Positions 50,684-58,889 of a stretch of DNA of 64,000 nucleotides are shown piece by piece. Source of the DNA: Corallococcus sp. AS-1-6 (GTDB lineage: Bacteria > Myxococcota > Myxococcia > Myxococcales > Myxococcaceae); the NCBI RefSeq assembly GCF_020037015.1, contig NZ_JAIQDE010000013.1:186001-250000 (forward strand), written 5' to 3'. Every line of letters starts with the position of its first letter. Position 1 is the first letter of the stretch. The notes under the pieces were generated by a model that worked only from the letters and a program-made list of their open reading frames with translations, had not been told where the DNA came from and made no database searches. A program made the translations under genes and the position numbers.

Positions 50684-51849
50684 CAGTGCGGCGCTCCTTC
50701 CTCGACCACGCAGTCGTGGTGCTCCTTCTTGCCCAGCCAGATGCGCGCGAAGTCCGTGGTGCCGCTGGCGTACAGCGCCTTGAAGTCCAGATAGTCCTGC
50801 CGCAGGCGCGGGTCCTTGCGCGCGAACTCCTCCACCAGGGGCAGGGCGTCCGCGCCGGCCGCGCGCACCGCGAAGCGCAGGAAGGCCCATCGCACGCACA
50901 GGTCCTGCTCACCGTCGAAGGCGGCGCGGTACGCGGCCAGGGCCTTCTGCGGGTCCTCCGTGACGGCGAGCCGGAAGGCGGCCATCTCGCGCACGTCGCG
51001 CTCCTTGTCGGTGCGCATCACCTTGGAGAGCGCGTCGATGGAGTCCGGGTCGAGCAGCGGGTCGGAGTACGACGGCATCTCCAGCGCGAGCAGCCGCACC
51101 GCCGTGTCCTCCGACGTGGTGCCGATGTCCAGCAGGTCCTTCCAGTACGGCGCATACGTGCCGGTGCGCTCGTAGTCCTCCTTCATCACCCGGCCCAGCG
51201 TGCGTGTGGCCACCCACGCGGCCGAGTCCGCGGAGTCATCCAGCGCGATGGCCTTGAGCCGGCCGCGCGTCTCCGGCGTGAAGCGGTGCTGCGTCTCCAG
51301 CGCGTCCAGCGCGGAGGCGCGGTCCGTCGTGGCCAGCGACTTGTCCTCGGCCACGGACATCAGCTTCTCCGTGACGCGCGGGTGGCGCACGGCGGGCGCG
51401 GCCTTGAGGGCCTCCAGGTAGATGGCCGGCTCCGGCGGCGCGGCGTTCACCGCCCACGCCACCAGTTGCAGCGCGCGATCCGGGTCGTTGCCCACCAGCT
51501 CCGTCAGGCGCTCCTGGAGGTAGGCCACCAGCGCGGTGTCGCGCGCCTGGATGGCGGCGGCCACGGCGGCGTGCAGCGACTCCAGCGTCGCGGACCTGTC
51601 CAGCGCGGCCAGCCCGTCCCAGCACCCGGGCATGGGGATCTCCTCGCGCGGTCCGGTGCGCGCGGCGGACGGAGTCGTCGCGGTGGCCGCGTTCCCGGCG
51701 GCGGCCGTGGGCACGGAAGGCGTCGCCGCGACGGGCAGCGGAGGACCGGCGTCATTGCTCCCGGCCGAGCCCCGCCACCACACGACGCCCAGGGCGACGA
51801 GGAGGACGAGGCCGGCGAGCGCGACCTTGAAGAGGGGACGGGAGGTCAT
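50683..51849 (-). CDS. Membrane-anchored HEAT-like helical repeat protein
   Basis: A 388-aa protein with an N-terminal membrane helix (F-K-V-A-L-A-G-L-V-L-L-V-A-L-G-V-V-W-W), a Pro/Ala/Thr linker and a long helical-repeat region including R-A-S-A-L-D-A-L-E and T-A-V-R-L-L-A-L-E. The C-terminus has a conspicuous H-H-D-C and ends in E-G-A-P-H. It is first in a coupled pair with the downstream exported HEAT protein (TGATG overlap), suggesting a periplasmic scaffold complex anchored by this member. The 96-bp region upstream, before the M23-like gene stop, has no strong promoter signature. Confidence 0.83.
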   Translation of the reverse strand: MTSRPLFKVALAGLVLLVALGVVWWRGSAGSNDAGPPLPVAATPSVPTAAAGNAATATTPSAARTGPREEIPMPGCWDGLAALDRSATLESLHAAVAAAIQARDTALVAYLQERLTELVGNDPDRALQLVAWAVNAAPPEPAIYLEALKAAPAVRHPRVTEKLMSVAEDKSLATTDRASALDALETQHRFTPETRGRLKAIALDDSADSAAWVATRTLGRVMKEDYERTGTYAPYWKDLLDIGTTSEDTAVRLLALEMPSYSDPLLDPDSIDALSKVMRTDKERDVREMAAFRLAVTEDPQKALAAYRAAFDGEQDLCVRWAFLRFAVRAAGADALPLVEEFARKDPRLRQDYLDFKALYASGTTDFARIWLGKKEHHDCVVEEGAPH

Positions 51850-51945
51850 GTCGAAGGGGGCTCACACGGTGAGGGAGGGAAGGGCGCACGCGCGCCGGAA
51901 ACAGCCGGGCGGGGCACACGTGGCCCCCGCCCGGAGCCACACGGG

Positions 51946-52491
51946 CTACAGCGTGGGGACGCCCAGCCGGTTGTTGCAGTAGGCGTTGGTGCCGCACGTG
52001 GTGCCGACGCTGGTGTACCAGGCCGACTTGCGCGTGCCGTACTGCCGGTTGTCCGCGTGAACGTGCGGGCCGGTGGCGTTGCCCGTGCCGCCCACGAGCC
52101 CCAGCGCGCAGCGGTCGCACGTCTTCGTGCCGGAGCTGACGTTGGCGTAGAAGTGCAGTTGGCGGAAGTCCCAGCCGCTCGCGCCGGACACCACGTAGTA
52201 GTTGCCCGCGCCGCCGTTGCAGGTGGAGCCGTAGCAGGCCCCCGCGCAGCCGCCGTAGTAGTAATAGTAGTAGTTGCCCACCAGCATGCCCCGGTGGTTC
52301 CACTCGCCGCAGGTGCCGTTACCGATGTCCAGCGCCGTGTGGCTGCTCCCGGTGCAACTGTAATAGGTGGTCGAGTTCACGTAGGCCGCCGTGTCGCAGA
52401 TGGGGCCGTTCGCCGTGGCCGCCACTCCCGGTCCGGCCCACGCCGCGGCGGCCAGCGCCACCCCGGCGGACAGCAACGTCTTCAGCTTCAT
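51946..52491 (-). CDS. Small secreted M23-type metallopeptidase-like protein, Cys-rich
   Basis: A 181-aa protein with a clear Sec signal peptide (cleavage near A-T at 25/26). The residues used by M23 (LytM-type) zinc peptidases are all present in order: H51-x3-D55 in H-T-A-L-D-I, H113 in Q-L-H-F-Y, and H143-V-H145 after a T-G-P. This matches the LytM pattern H...D, H, H-x-H, so it is probably an active cell-wall endopeptidase, possibly used on prey. It is shorter than usual, has about eleven cysteines after the signal peptide, and carries a run of six tyrosines at 74-79. The ATG at 52491 is preferred because the signal peptide begins there. Confidence 0.8.
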   Translation of the reverse strand: MKLKTLLSAGVALAAAAWAGPGVAATANGPICDTAAYVNSTTYYSCTGSSHTALDIGNGTCGEWNHRGMLVGNYYYYYYGGCAGACYGSTCNGGAGNYYVVSGASGWDFRQLHFYANVSSGTKTCDRCALGLVGGTGNATGPHVHADNRQYGTRKSAWYTSVGTTCGTNAYCNNRLGVPTL

Positions 52492-52769
52492 GCGGTGCTC
52501 CCTCCCGTCATCCGTCCTCCGTTCCCCGACGAATGGGGTGGAGGCGGTGAAGCTGTAATACATGAAAAGCTGGAAACCATCTCGGGAATTGGGAATTGAG
52601 AAACACAACGATTCCAGGGGCTTCCGTGCCGCGCCGTGTCGTTTTCCGGCAGCCGACGCAACTGGCGGCAAACGTTCACGACAATCTGGAATGTCGGCGT
52701 TCGGCCGACCCTGGCGACCCGCCGCCGGGACCCTCAGGCCAGGTGTCTCCGTCACCTGGGAGAAGCGAC
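52492..52769. other. Divergent intergenic region, AT-rich for this genome
   Basis: This 278-bp gap separates the minus-strand M23-like gene from the plus-strand RTX metallopeptidase gene. The part around 52545-52625 is markedly AT-rich and contains a tandem GGGAATT GGGAATT. It must hold promoters for both genes, but no consensus -35/-10 pair or sigma54 site could be assigned with confidence. Confidence 0.4.
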
Positions 52770-54287
52770 ATGACCACGATTGGCAAGCCCGGCTCGCGCA
52801 CGACGTCCCCTGTCAGCACCCCGCAGCCGAAGACGCTCGCGACGCCCGCGAAGCCCAACGCGGTGAAGGCCGCCGTCACGCAGCGGATGTCGGACGGCTT
52901 CGACGCCGGGCCCCGCGCGGGGGCGCGCCCCCCGTTGTCGGAGGTGCGCACCACGGAGACGGCGCTGAAGAAGGACAAGGACGGCGGCGGCTTCCTGGGC
53001 GGCATCGCGTCGAGCGTCGGTTCGGCCCTCGACAAGATTGGCAAGGGCGTGGCGAAGGCGCTCGCGCCGCAGGTGAGCACGAACGCGGACGGGCGCACGG
53101 TGGTGGACCTGGGCGCGGGCAACAACACCGCGACGGTGTCGCAGAACAAGGACGGCGGGCTGACCATCAAGTCCGGCAGCGACACGGTGACGCTGACGGC
53201 GGAGCAGGCCCGGGGCGCCATCATCAACGGCGGCGCGGGCAACGACTCCATCACGGTGGACAAGAGCGTCACGCAGGACATCACCCTGGATGGCGGTGAG
53301 GGCGACGACAAGCTCACCGGCGGCGCGGGCAACGACACGCTCATCGGCGGCGCGGGCAACGACACCGTCATCGGCGGTGAGGGCAACGACACGCTGAGGG
53401 GCCAGGACGGCGACGACTACCTGGAGGGCGGCGCGGGCGACGACCGCGTCTACGGCGGCGAGGGCCGCGACGTGCTCTACGGCCTGGACGGCAATGACAC
53501 CCTGTCGGGCGGCAAGGGCCGGGACTACATCGACGCGGGCGCGGGCAACGACCGGGCCTTCGGCGGCGAGGGCGATGACCAGGTCATCGGCGGGCGCGGC
53601 GACGACACGCTGTCTGGCGGCGCGGGCAACGACGCGGTGGCGGGCGGCGAGGGCAAGGACACGGTCCGGGGCGGCACGGGCACGGACAAGCTCTACGTGG
53701 AGGACAACGAGGCCACCTGCGACGCGGCCGAGGGTGAGCGCGAGATCGTCGACATGACGAACGCGGACCAGCGCGGCTCCTCCGTCTCCGTGACGGGCAG
53801 CGCGGAGTTCCAGGCGCGCGTGCAGTCGGACCTGGACGCCATGCGCTCGCTGCCTTCGGGCCAGGAGCTGCTGGGGACGCTGGACGCCAGCGGCAAGAAG
53901 ACGGTCATCCGCGAGACGTCCAGCGGCAACAGCGCGGGCGGCACGAACTTCAACGACGGCTTCATGAACGCGGACGGCACGCCGGGCAAGGGCACGGACT
54001 CGCAGGTGAACTACAACACCACGCGCATCTCGCTGGGCAGCGAGGAGTGGATGAACCGCCCGCCGGTGGTGGGCCTGTTCCACGAGCTGGTGCACGCCTC
54101 GGACATGAACAACGGCACGCTGGCGCTGGGCTCCAAGAACGGCACGCGCAACCTGGAGACCTCCGCGGTGGGCCTGCCCATCGACCTGGACCAGGACCCG
54201 TCCACGCCGGACGTGGTGCAGGGCGGCCGTCCCGGAGAGAACGTCCTGCGTGACGACCTGAACCTGCCCACCCGCCCGCGCTACTAG
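52770..54287 (+). CDS. RTX-repeat protein with M91-like (NleD-type) zinc metallopeptidase domain
   Basis: A 505-aa protein without Sec signal. Residues 1-60 are Thr/Pro/Ala-rich and contain D42-G-F-D-A. Residues 154-310 hold at least 15 consecutive G-G-x-G-x-D-x-[UV]-x nonapeptides, the calcium-binding RTX (hemolysin-type) repeats. The C-terminal domain carries H438-E-L-V-H442 with A-S-D following, the zinc site of metallopeptidases such as M91 (NleD-like). RTX proteins normally leave by a type I system, but here the repeats are central and the enzyme is C-terminal. It is probably a secreted toxin or protease. The ATG at 52770 has GGGAG 7 nt upstream. The next gene starts 1 bp after the stop. 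Confidence 0.88.
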   Translation: MTTIGKPGSRTTSPVSTPQPKTLATPAKPNAVKAAVTQRMSDGFDAGPRAGARPPLSEVRTTETALKKDKDGGGFLGGIASSVGSALDKIGKGVAKALAPQVSTNADGRTVVDLGAGNNTATVSQNKDGGLTIKSGSDTVTLTAEQARGAIINGGAGNDSITVDKSVTQDITLDGGEGDDKLTGGAGNDTLIGGAGNDTVIGGEGNDTLRGQDGDDYLEGGAGDDRVYGGEGRDVLYGLDGNDTLSGGKGRDYIDAGAGNDRAFGGEGDDQVIGGRGDDTLSGGAGNDAVAGGEGKDTVRGGTGTDKLYVEDNEATCDAAEGEREIVDMTNADQRGSSVSVTGSAEFQARVQSDLDAMRSLPSGQELLGTLDASGKKTVIRETSSGNSAGGTNFNDGFMNADGTPGKGTDSQVNYNTTRISLGSEEWMNRPPVVGLFHELVHASDMNNGTLALGSKNGTRNLETSAVGLPIDLDQDPSTPDVVQGGRPGENVLRDDLNLPTRPRY

Positions 54288-54288
54288 G

Positions 54289-54954
54289 ATGCGGGGGATG
54301 AGGACGTTCCGCCTCGCTGGTGCCATCATGGCGCTGGCAATCAACGTGGGCTGTGCGCGGGCGCCGGAGCGGCCCGCGCCCCCAGCAGCGGAGCCAGGAG
54401 GACAGCGCGTGGCCCAGGCGGACGTGGAGCTGAAGGTGGAGTCGGTGGCGCGCGAGGCGGACACGCTCGCCGTCACCTACGCGGTGCACAACCGGACCCG
54501 GAAGGCCGTGCTGCTGCTGGACGGCCTATGGGACGTGGGCTTCAGCGGCCACCTCACGCTGGCGCCCGAGCGGGCCTACGTGGACCTGTCCGGCGGCAAG
54601 GTGGTGCTGTCGCGCATGTTGCTGCCGGTGCCGGAGGACCTGGCGGTGGAGGCGCCGGAGGTGCCCGCGGTCACCCGCGTGGAGCCGGGCGCCACGGCGA
54701 GCCGCCGCGCGGTGGTGCCGCTGCCCCTGCGCACCGCGCTGCCGTACCCCACGGGCCCGGAGGAGACGCGCGAGCTGTCCACCGTGCGCGAGCTGTCCCT
54801 GCGCGTGGGCTACCTGCCGGACGCGGAGGCCATTCCGTTGAGCCAGGGGAAGGACTCGCAGGGCACGCCCATCCAGACGCCGCAGTACGGGCCGGCGGTG
54901 ACGGCGCAGCGGGTGCTGGACAGCGGGCCCCTGCCGGTGACGGACGCGAAGTAG
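54289..54954 (+). CDS. Lipoprotein of unknown function
   Basis: A 221-aa protein with a type II signal peptide; the lipobox is I-N-V-G-C with Cys near residue 22. The mature part is beta-rich (V-E-L-K-V-E-S-V-A-R, L-A-V-T-Y-A-V-H-N-R-T) and has an immunoglobulin-like look, but no family is recognised. The start may be ATG 54289 or ATG 54298, three codons later. It begins 1 bp after the RTX metallopeptidase stop and is followed 18 bp later by the spermidine-synthase-like gene, so co-transcription is likely. Confidence 0.75.
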   Translation: MRGMRTFRLAGAIMALAINVGCARAPERPAPPAAEPGGQRVAQADVELKVESVAREADTLAVTYAVHNRTRKAVLLLDGLWDVGFSGHLTLAPERAYVDLSGGKVVLSRMLLPVPEDLAVEAPEVPAVTRVEPGATASRRAVVPLPLRTALPYPTGPEETRELSTVRELSLRVGYLPDAEAIPLSQGKDSQGTPIQTPQYGPAVTAQRVLDSGPLPVTDAK

Positions 54955-54972
54955 GGAGCCCGGGCCCTGGCG

Positions 54973-55794
54973 TTGGAGGACGAACGCGATGACGGCTCCG
55001 GGCCCGTCATCGTCACCGAGGACGCGGAAGGGCGCCGCTCGCTTCGCTTCGGCGACGGGGGGGCGCGCCAGAGCGTGGTGTGGCCCGGCGAGCCGCTGCG
55101 GCTGGAGCTGCCGTACACCCGCATGGTGATGGTGGCGCTGGCGTTCGTGCCCCAGCCGGAGAACATCCTCGCCATCGGGTTGGGGGGCGGCTCCATCCCC
55201 ATGTTCCTGCGCGCGGTGCTGCCGGACACGCACATCGACGTGGTGGAGCTGGACGCGGCGGTGGTGGACGCCGCGAAGGAGTACTGCGGCTTCCAGGAGG
55301 ACGCGCTCCTGCGCGCGCACGTGGCGGACGGGCGGGCCTTCATCGAAGCGGACGGGCCGCCCTATGACATCATCATCCTGGACGCGTACGGGGCGGATCA
55401 GATTCCGGGGCACCTGGCCACGCGCGAGTTCCTGGGCGCGGTGCGCGCGCGGCTGACGCGGGGCGGGGTGGTGGTGAGCAACGTCTGGGAGTCCGCGGGG
55501 AACCCGCACTACGACGCGATGGTGCGCACCTACCAGGTGAGCTTCCACGGCCTGTCCCTCTTCGAGGTGCCCACCACGACCAACCGCATCCTGGTGGGGT
55601 TGGAGGGGCCGCGGCGGCTGACGCGCGAGGCGCTGGTGGAGCAGGCCCGCCGGGTGGAGCGGGAGCGGAAGCTGCCGTTCCGGTTGAGCACGCTGGTGGC
55701 GCAGCGCTACCGGCCCCTGACGCGGCGGCTGGGACGGGGGAGGGTGCTGACGGACGCGGGGCTGGGGTCCGACGGCCTCATCCCGGACGAGTGA
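54973..55794 (+). CDS. Spermidine synthase-like SAM-binding protein
   Basis: A 273-aa soluble protein with the Rossmann motifs of the spermidine synthase family: motif I I-L-A-I-G-L-G-G-G-S, the acidic V-V-E-L-D that binds the nucleoside, D-G-R-A-F and D-I-I-I-L-D-A-Y. Members use decarboxylated SAM to move aminopropyl groups, though many bacterial paralogues act as methyltransferases or have unknown substrates; the true SpeE active-site signature is not clear here. The start is a TTG at 54973 (T-T-G-G-A-G context), 18 bp after the lipoprotein stop. The C-terminal 50 residues are Arg-rich. Confidence 0.85.
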   Translation: MEDERDDGSGPVIVTEDAEGRRSLRFGDGGARQSVVWPGEPLRLELPYTRMVMVALAFVPQPENILAIGLGGGSIPMFLRAVLPDTHIDVVELDAAVVDAAKEYCGFQEDALLRAHVADGRAFIEADGPPYDIIILDAYGADQIPGHLATREFLGAVRARLTRGGVVVSNVWESAGNPHYDAMVRTYQVSFHGLSLFEVPTTTNRILVGLEGPRRLTREALVEQARRVERERKLPFRLSTLVAQRYRPLTRRLGRGRVLTDAGLGSDGLIPDE

Positions 55795-55903
55795 GGCCGC
55801 TCTGCTGGCCAGTGAGCACGGCCCCGCCCGGCCGCGACTGAATCAGCGTGGCGCGCTGCTAATCTTGAAGGCTCGGTACGTGAGCATCCTTTCGGGAGAC
55901 GCG

Positions 55904-57103
55904 ATGAACGGCGCGAACGACGGACGACCCGGCCAGCCCTCTGCTCCCTCCGAGGACGAGGCGCCGCTGGAGGCCGGCGAGTCCGATGGCGCGGGCCTGG
56001 AGGCCCCTCCGAGGTCGAAGCCCATCTACGTGTTGGAGGGCAACACGCTGAGGACGCGGCTGACGCGCGAGCTGGGCATCCACTATCCCTTCGTCGGAGC
56101 GGGCATGGCGTTCGTGTCCCTGCCGCCGCTGGTGGTGGCGGTGTCGGAGGCGGGCGGCCTGGGGGTGTTGGGCGCGGCGCCGGAGCCGCCGGGCGTGCTG
56201 GAGGCGCGGCTGAAGGCCATCCAGGCGGGCACGCGGAGGCCCTACGGCGTGGACTTCATCGTGGACCGGCTGGAGCCGCACGGCTTCACGACGCGGGACC
56301 ACGTGGACACGTGCATCGCGGCGAAGGTGCCGGTGGTGGTGTTCCACTGGACGCTGCCGCCGCGCGAGTGGATTCAAGCGCTGCAGGCCGCGGGGACGCG
56401 GGTCTGGGTGCAGTCAGGCACGGTGGAGCTGGCGAGGCAGGCGCTGGACGCCGGGGTGGAGGGGCTCGTCGCCCAGGGGCGGCAGGCGGGCGGCCGCAAC
56501 CTGGGGAGCACGCCGACGTTGGCGTTGCTGAAGGAGCTCCGGAAGCTGACGGACACGGTGCCGGTGCTGGCGGCGGGAGGCATCGCGGACGGGTTCAGCG
56601 CGGCGCGAGCGCTGCATCACGGGGCGGACGGAGTCTGGGTGGGCACGCGGCTGGTGGCGTCCGTGGAGGCGCACGCGCACCCGCTCTACAAGCAGCGGCT
56701 GGTGGACGGGGACGCGGGCGACACGGCGATGACGACGCTGTTCGGGCCGGAGTGGCCGGGCAAGCGCATGCGGGTGATCCGCAACCGCGTGGTGCGCGAG
56801 TGGGCGGGGCGCGAGTCGAGCGTGCCGCCCACGGCGGAGTCGGAGGCCATCGGGACGACGCGGCTGTTCCCGGGCGTCCTGGACGTGCAGTACGTGATGC
56901 CGAAGTTCAGCTCGTTCCTGCCCACGCCGGACACGCAGGGAGACCTGGAGGAGATGAGTCTTCCCGCGGGAGGCGCGAGCATGGCGCGCATCGACACCGT
57001 GCAGCCCGCCGGGCAGATCGTGGTGGAGATGATGGAGCGCGCCCGGCGGTTGTTGGAGTCGCCGGAGGGGCTGGATGAGGCGGACGAGGAGGACCGGGGT
57101 TAG
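55904..57103 (+). CDS. Nitronate monooxygenase-family flavoprotein
   Basis: A 399-aa TIM-barrel flavoprotein of the 2-nitropropane dioxygenase/nitronate monooxygenase family, which oxidises alkyl nitronates with FMN. Characteristic parts are Y-P-F-V-G-A-G-M-A near the start, G-G-L-G-V-L-G, Q-G-R-Q-A-G-G, the phosphate-binding P-V-L-A-A-G-G-I-A-D-G and the G-A-D-G-V-W-V-G-T-R-L flavin site. A 45-residue acidic Ser/Pro/Gly leader precedes the barrel. ATG 55904 has GGGAG 5 nt upstream; a TTG at 55865 would add 13 residues. It converges on the kinase cluster, with 28 bp between stops. Confidence 0.9.
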   Translation: MNGANDGRPGQPSAPSEDEAPLEAGESDGAGLEAPPRSKPIYVLEGNTLRTRLTRELGIHYPFVGAGMAFVSLPPLVVAVSEAGGLGVLGAAPEPPGVLEARLKAIQAGTRRPYGVDFIVDRLEPHGFTTRDHVDTCIAAKVPVVVFHWTLPPREWIQALQAAGTRVWVQSGTVELARQALDAGVEGLVAQGRQAGGRNLGSTPTLALLKELRKLTDTVPVLAAGGIADGFSAARALHHGADGVWVGTRLVASVEAHAHPLYKQRLVDGDAGDTAMTTLFGPEWPGKRMRVIRNRVVREWAGRESSVPPTAESEAIGTTRLFPGVLDVQYVMPKFSSFLPTPDTQGDLEEMSLPAGGASMARIDTVQPAGQIVVEMMERARRLLESPEGLDEADEEDRG

Positions 57104-57131
57104 GGGTGTCGGTTCTATTTGGTCCAAGAAC

Positions 57132-58766
57132 TCACTGCGTCGAAGGCTGGGACGCCAGGTGTTGGGCAAGTCGCCGCTCCCAGATGTCCAATGTTTCGCC
57201 GAGGAGCTTCCGCTCTCCCTCGGTCATGTTTGGACTGACGGAGTGCTGAATCTGGCTCAATTCCTCGCGAAGGTTCCTGGGCAACCCGATATCTCCGTTT
57301 GGATTCTGGACCCGGGCCGCGATTGCTTCCAACCGCTGCTCCAATGACTTCTTCACGGGTGCGGGTGCGGGTGCGGGTGCGGGTGCGGGTGCGGGTTGTG
57401 GCGTCACCGTCTTCGGGACTTCCGGTGCAGACTCGACGGTCTTCAAGATGGGCCGACGGGACACTGGCTTGTGACTTCGTTCCACCTGAGGAGGGTTTTT
57501 CGAAGGGGACGGGGGCGTGATGGGGGGCGGGGCCGCGGTGCCCTCCGGCGAAGTGGTGGTGGCAACGGTGGTAATGGGCGTAACCGGGTCCGCGTCTCGC
57601 GTCACAGAGGGGATGGGGACCGCCCTGGTAAGTGGCACAGGTGGTAGGACGACGTCGTGTCGCCGGGTCATCCACCAGGCCATCCCGCTGACTGCCGTCA
57701 CGACCAGCACCGCACCAACGGTGGCCGCGCGGCGACGGGGCGTGGGCAATGCCTGGGTCGAGGCAGTGGGGAGGGATTCTGGCCCGACGGATGTGACCGC
57801 TTCTTCCCGCTGGGGCAGCACTCGGGGCTTTCGCTGTTCAAGCGTCGGCCCGGGCTGGGGCGTCTGGGGAATGCGGCGCAGTTGCTGACGCACGGCTTCC
57901 GCGGAGGAGGGCCTCAGCGCGGGCTCCTTCGCCAGGAGTTGGAGCACGAGCGTGTCGAACTCTGGCGGGATGCCCGCAGCCCTGGATGACGGAAGTGGAG
58001 GCTGTTGTTCGACGTGCGCGAACATCACCTGGAAGTGCTCGCCTTGGAACACGCGTGTCCCGGTGAGCATCTGGAACGCCATGAGGCCGACGGCGTAGAG
58101 GTCCGTCGCGGGCCCCACGGTTTGCCCTCGGACCTGCTCGGGCGCCATGTACTCCGGCGTTCCCAGGATGGAGCCGTCCACCGTGGTAGGGCCGTCATGG
58201 GACTCCAGCAACTTGGCGATCCCGAAATCGACCAGCTTGAGTGAGGGCGCCGAGTCTGGCGTCTCTACCAGGAACACATTGGCGGGTTTCAGGTCCCTGT
58301 GGACGACGCCCGCCTTGTGCGCCGCGCCCAGGGCCGCGAGCATTTGATCCAAGAGCCAAATCACGCGCTCGACATCAAGCCGGCCTTGCTGCCGCAGGAC
58401 GGTCGAGAGGGGCTGGCCCTTCAGCAACTCCATGATGACGTAGGGGCGTCCGTCGGGCAGGCTGCCAAAGCCAAAGATGTCGATGATGCCCGAGTGCTGG
58501 ATGGCGTTGACGGAGCGGGCCTCTACAAGCAGTCGTTGCTCCTGTTCGGGAGAGACGAGCTCTGCCCGCAGGATCTTGATGGCGACCTGTTTGCCGATGA
58601 GGGGATGTGCCGCCCGGTAGACGACCCCCATGCCTCCGGCTCCGATGCGTTCCTGGAGGATGTACTCCCCGAGTTGCATGCCCAGAAGTGTATCCTTCGC
58701 GTCGGCGGAGCTGGGTGGGGCAGCCGCCCTGGCTGCTTTGGGTTTCGGCTGAGGTTGGGATTTCAT
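57132..58766 (-). CDS. Transmembrane Ser/Thr protein kinase, paralogue 1 of a tandem cluster
   Basis: A 544-aa Hanks-type kinase with G-A-G-G-M-G-V-V-Y, V-A-I-K-I, V-H-R-D-L-K-P-A-N, V-D-F-G-I-A-K and Y-M-A-P-E-Q, all consistent with activity. A linker leads to one membrane helix (V-G-A-V-L-V-V-T-A-V-S-G-M-A-W-W) and an extracytoplasmic tail. The tail is Pro/Thr-rich, contains an Ala-Pro repeat and ends in a roughly 70-residue helical module with W-E-R-R-L-A-Q that is shared by all four kinases here. ATG 58766 (M-K-S-Q-P) is preferred because the paralogues share a Met-Lys start and the upstream ten residues are not conserved. Confidence 0.92.
   Translation of the reverse strand: MKSQPQPKPKAARAAAPPSSADAKDTLLGMQLGEYILQERIGAGGMGVVYRAAHPLIGKQVAIKILRAELVSPEQEQRLLVEARSVNAIQHSGIIDIFGFGSLPDGRPYVIMELLKGQPLSTVLRQQGRLDVERVIWLLDQMLAALGAAHKAGVVHRDLKPANVFLVETPDSAPSLKLVDFGIAKLLESHDGPTTVDGSILGTPEYMAPEQVRGQTVGPATDLYAVGLMAFQMLTGTRVFQGEHFQVMFAHVEQQPPLPSSRAAGIPPEFDTLVLQLLAKEPALRPSSAEAVRQQLRRIPQTPQPGPTLEQRKPRVLPQREEAVTSVGPESLPTASTQALPTPRRRAATVGAVLVVTAVSGMAWWMTRRHDVVLPPVPLTRAVPIPSVTRDADPVTPITTVATTTSPEGTAAPPPITPPSPSKNPPQVERSHKPVSRRPILKTVESAPEVPKTVTPQPAPAPAPAPAPAPVKKSLEQRLEAIAARVQNPNGDIGLPRNLREELSQIQHSVSPNMTEGERKLLGETLDIWERRLAQHLASQPSTQ
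57361..57396 (-). repeat. Hexanucleotide microsatellite (GCGGGT)6 encoding Ala-Pro
   Basis: Six perfect GCGGGT units on the plus strand encode alternating Ala and Pro in the extracytoplasmic linker of kinase paralogue 1. Unit number could vary by slippage, changing linker length without breaking the frame. Confidence 0.95.
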
Positions 58767-58889
58767 CAAGGTATCGGCCTGGGCTGGTAGGGGCACGGAC
58801 TCTGAGCAGCGTGACGAACCGGGCGGGGGAGTCTTTCTTGGCTCACTTCATGGATCGTGCTCTGCGTTGCTCCTGTCGTGCGATAGGCG

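Noticed and set aside
49599..50912. An upstream in-frame extension of the ZIP transporter to about 703 residues
   Set aside because: The extension is antisense-like low-complexity sequence covering the HEAT-like genes in another frame; the ATG at 49598 has a strong ribosome binding site and fits the family's length.
53229..53700. Dense short tandem repeats that could suggest a CRISPR-like or satellite array
   Set aside because: The period is 27 bp and in frame, encoding RTX nonapeptides; there are no unique spacers.
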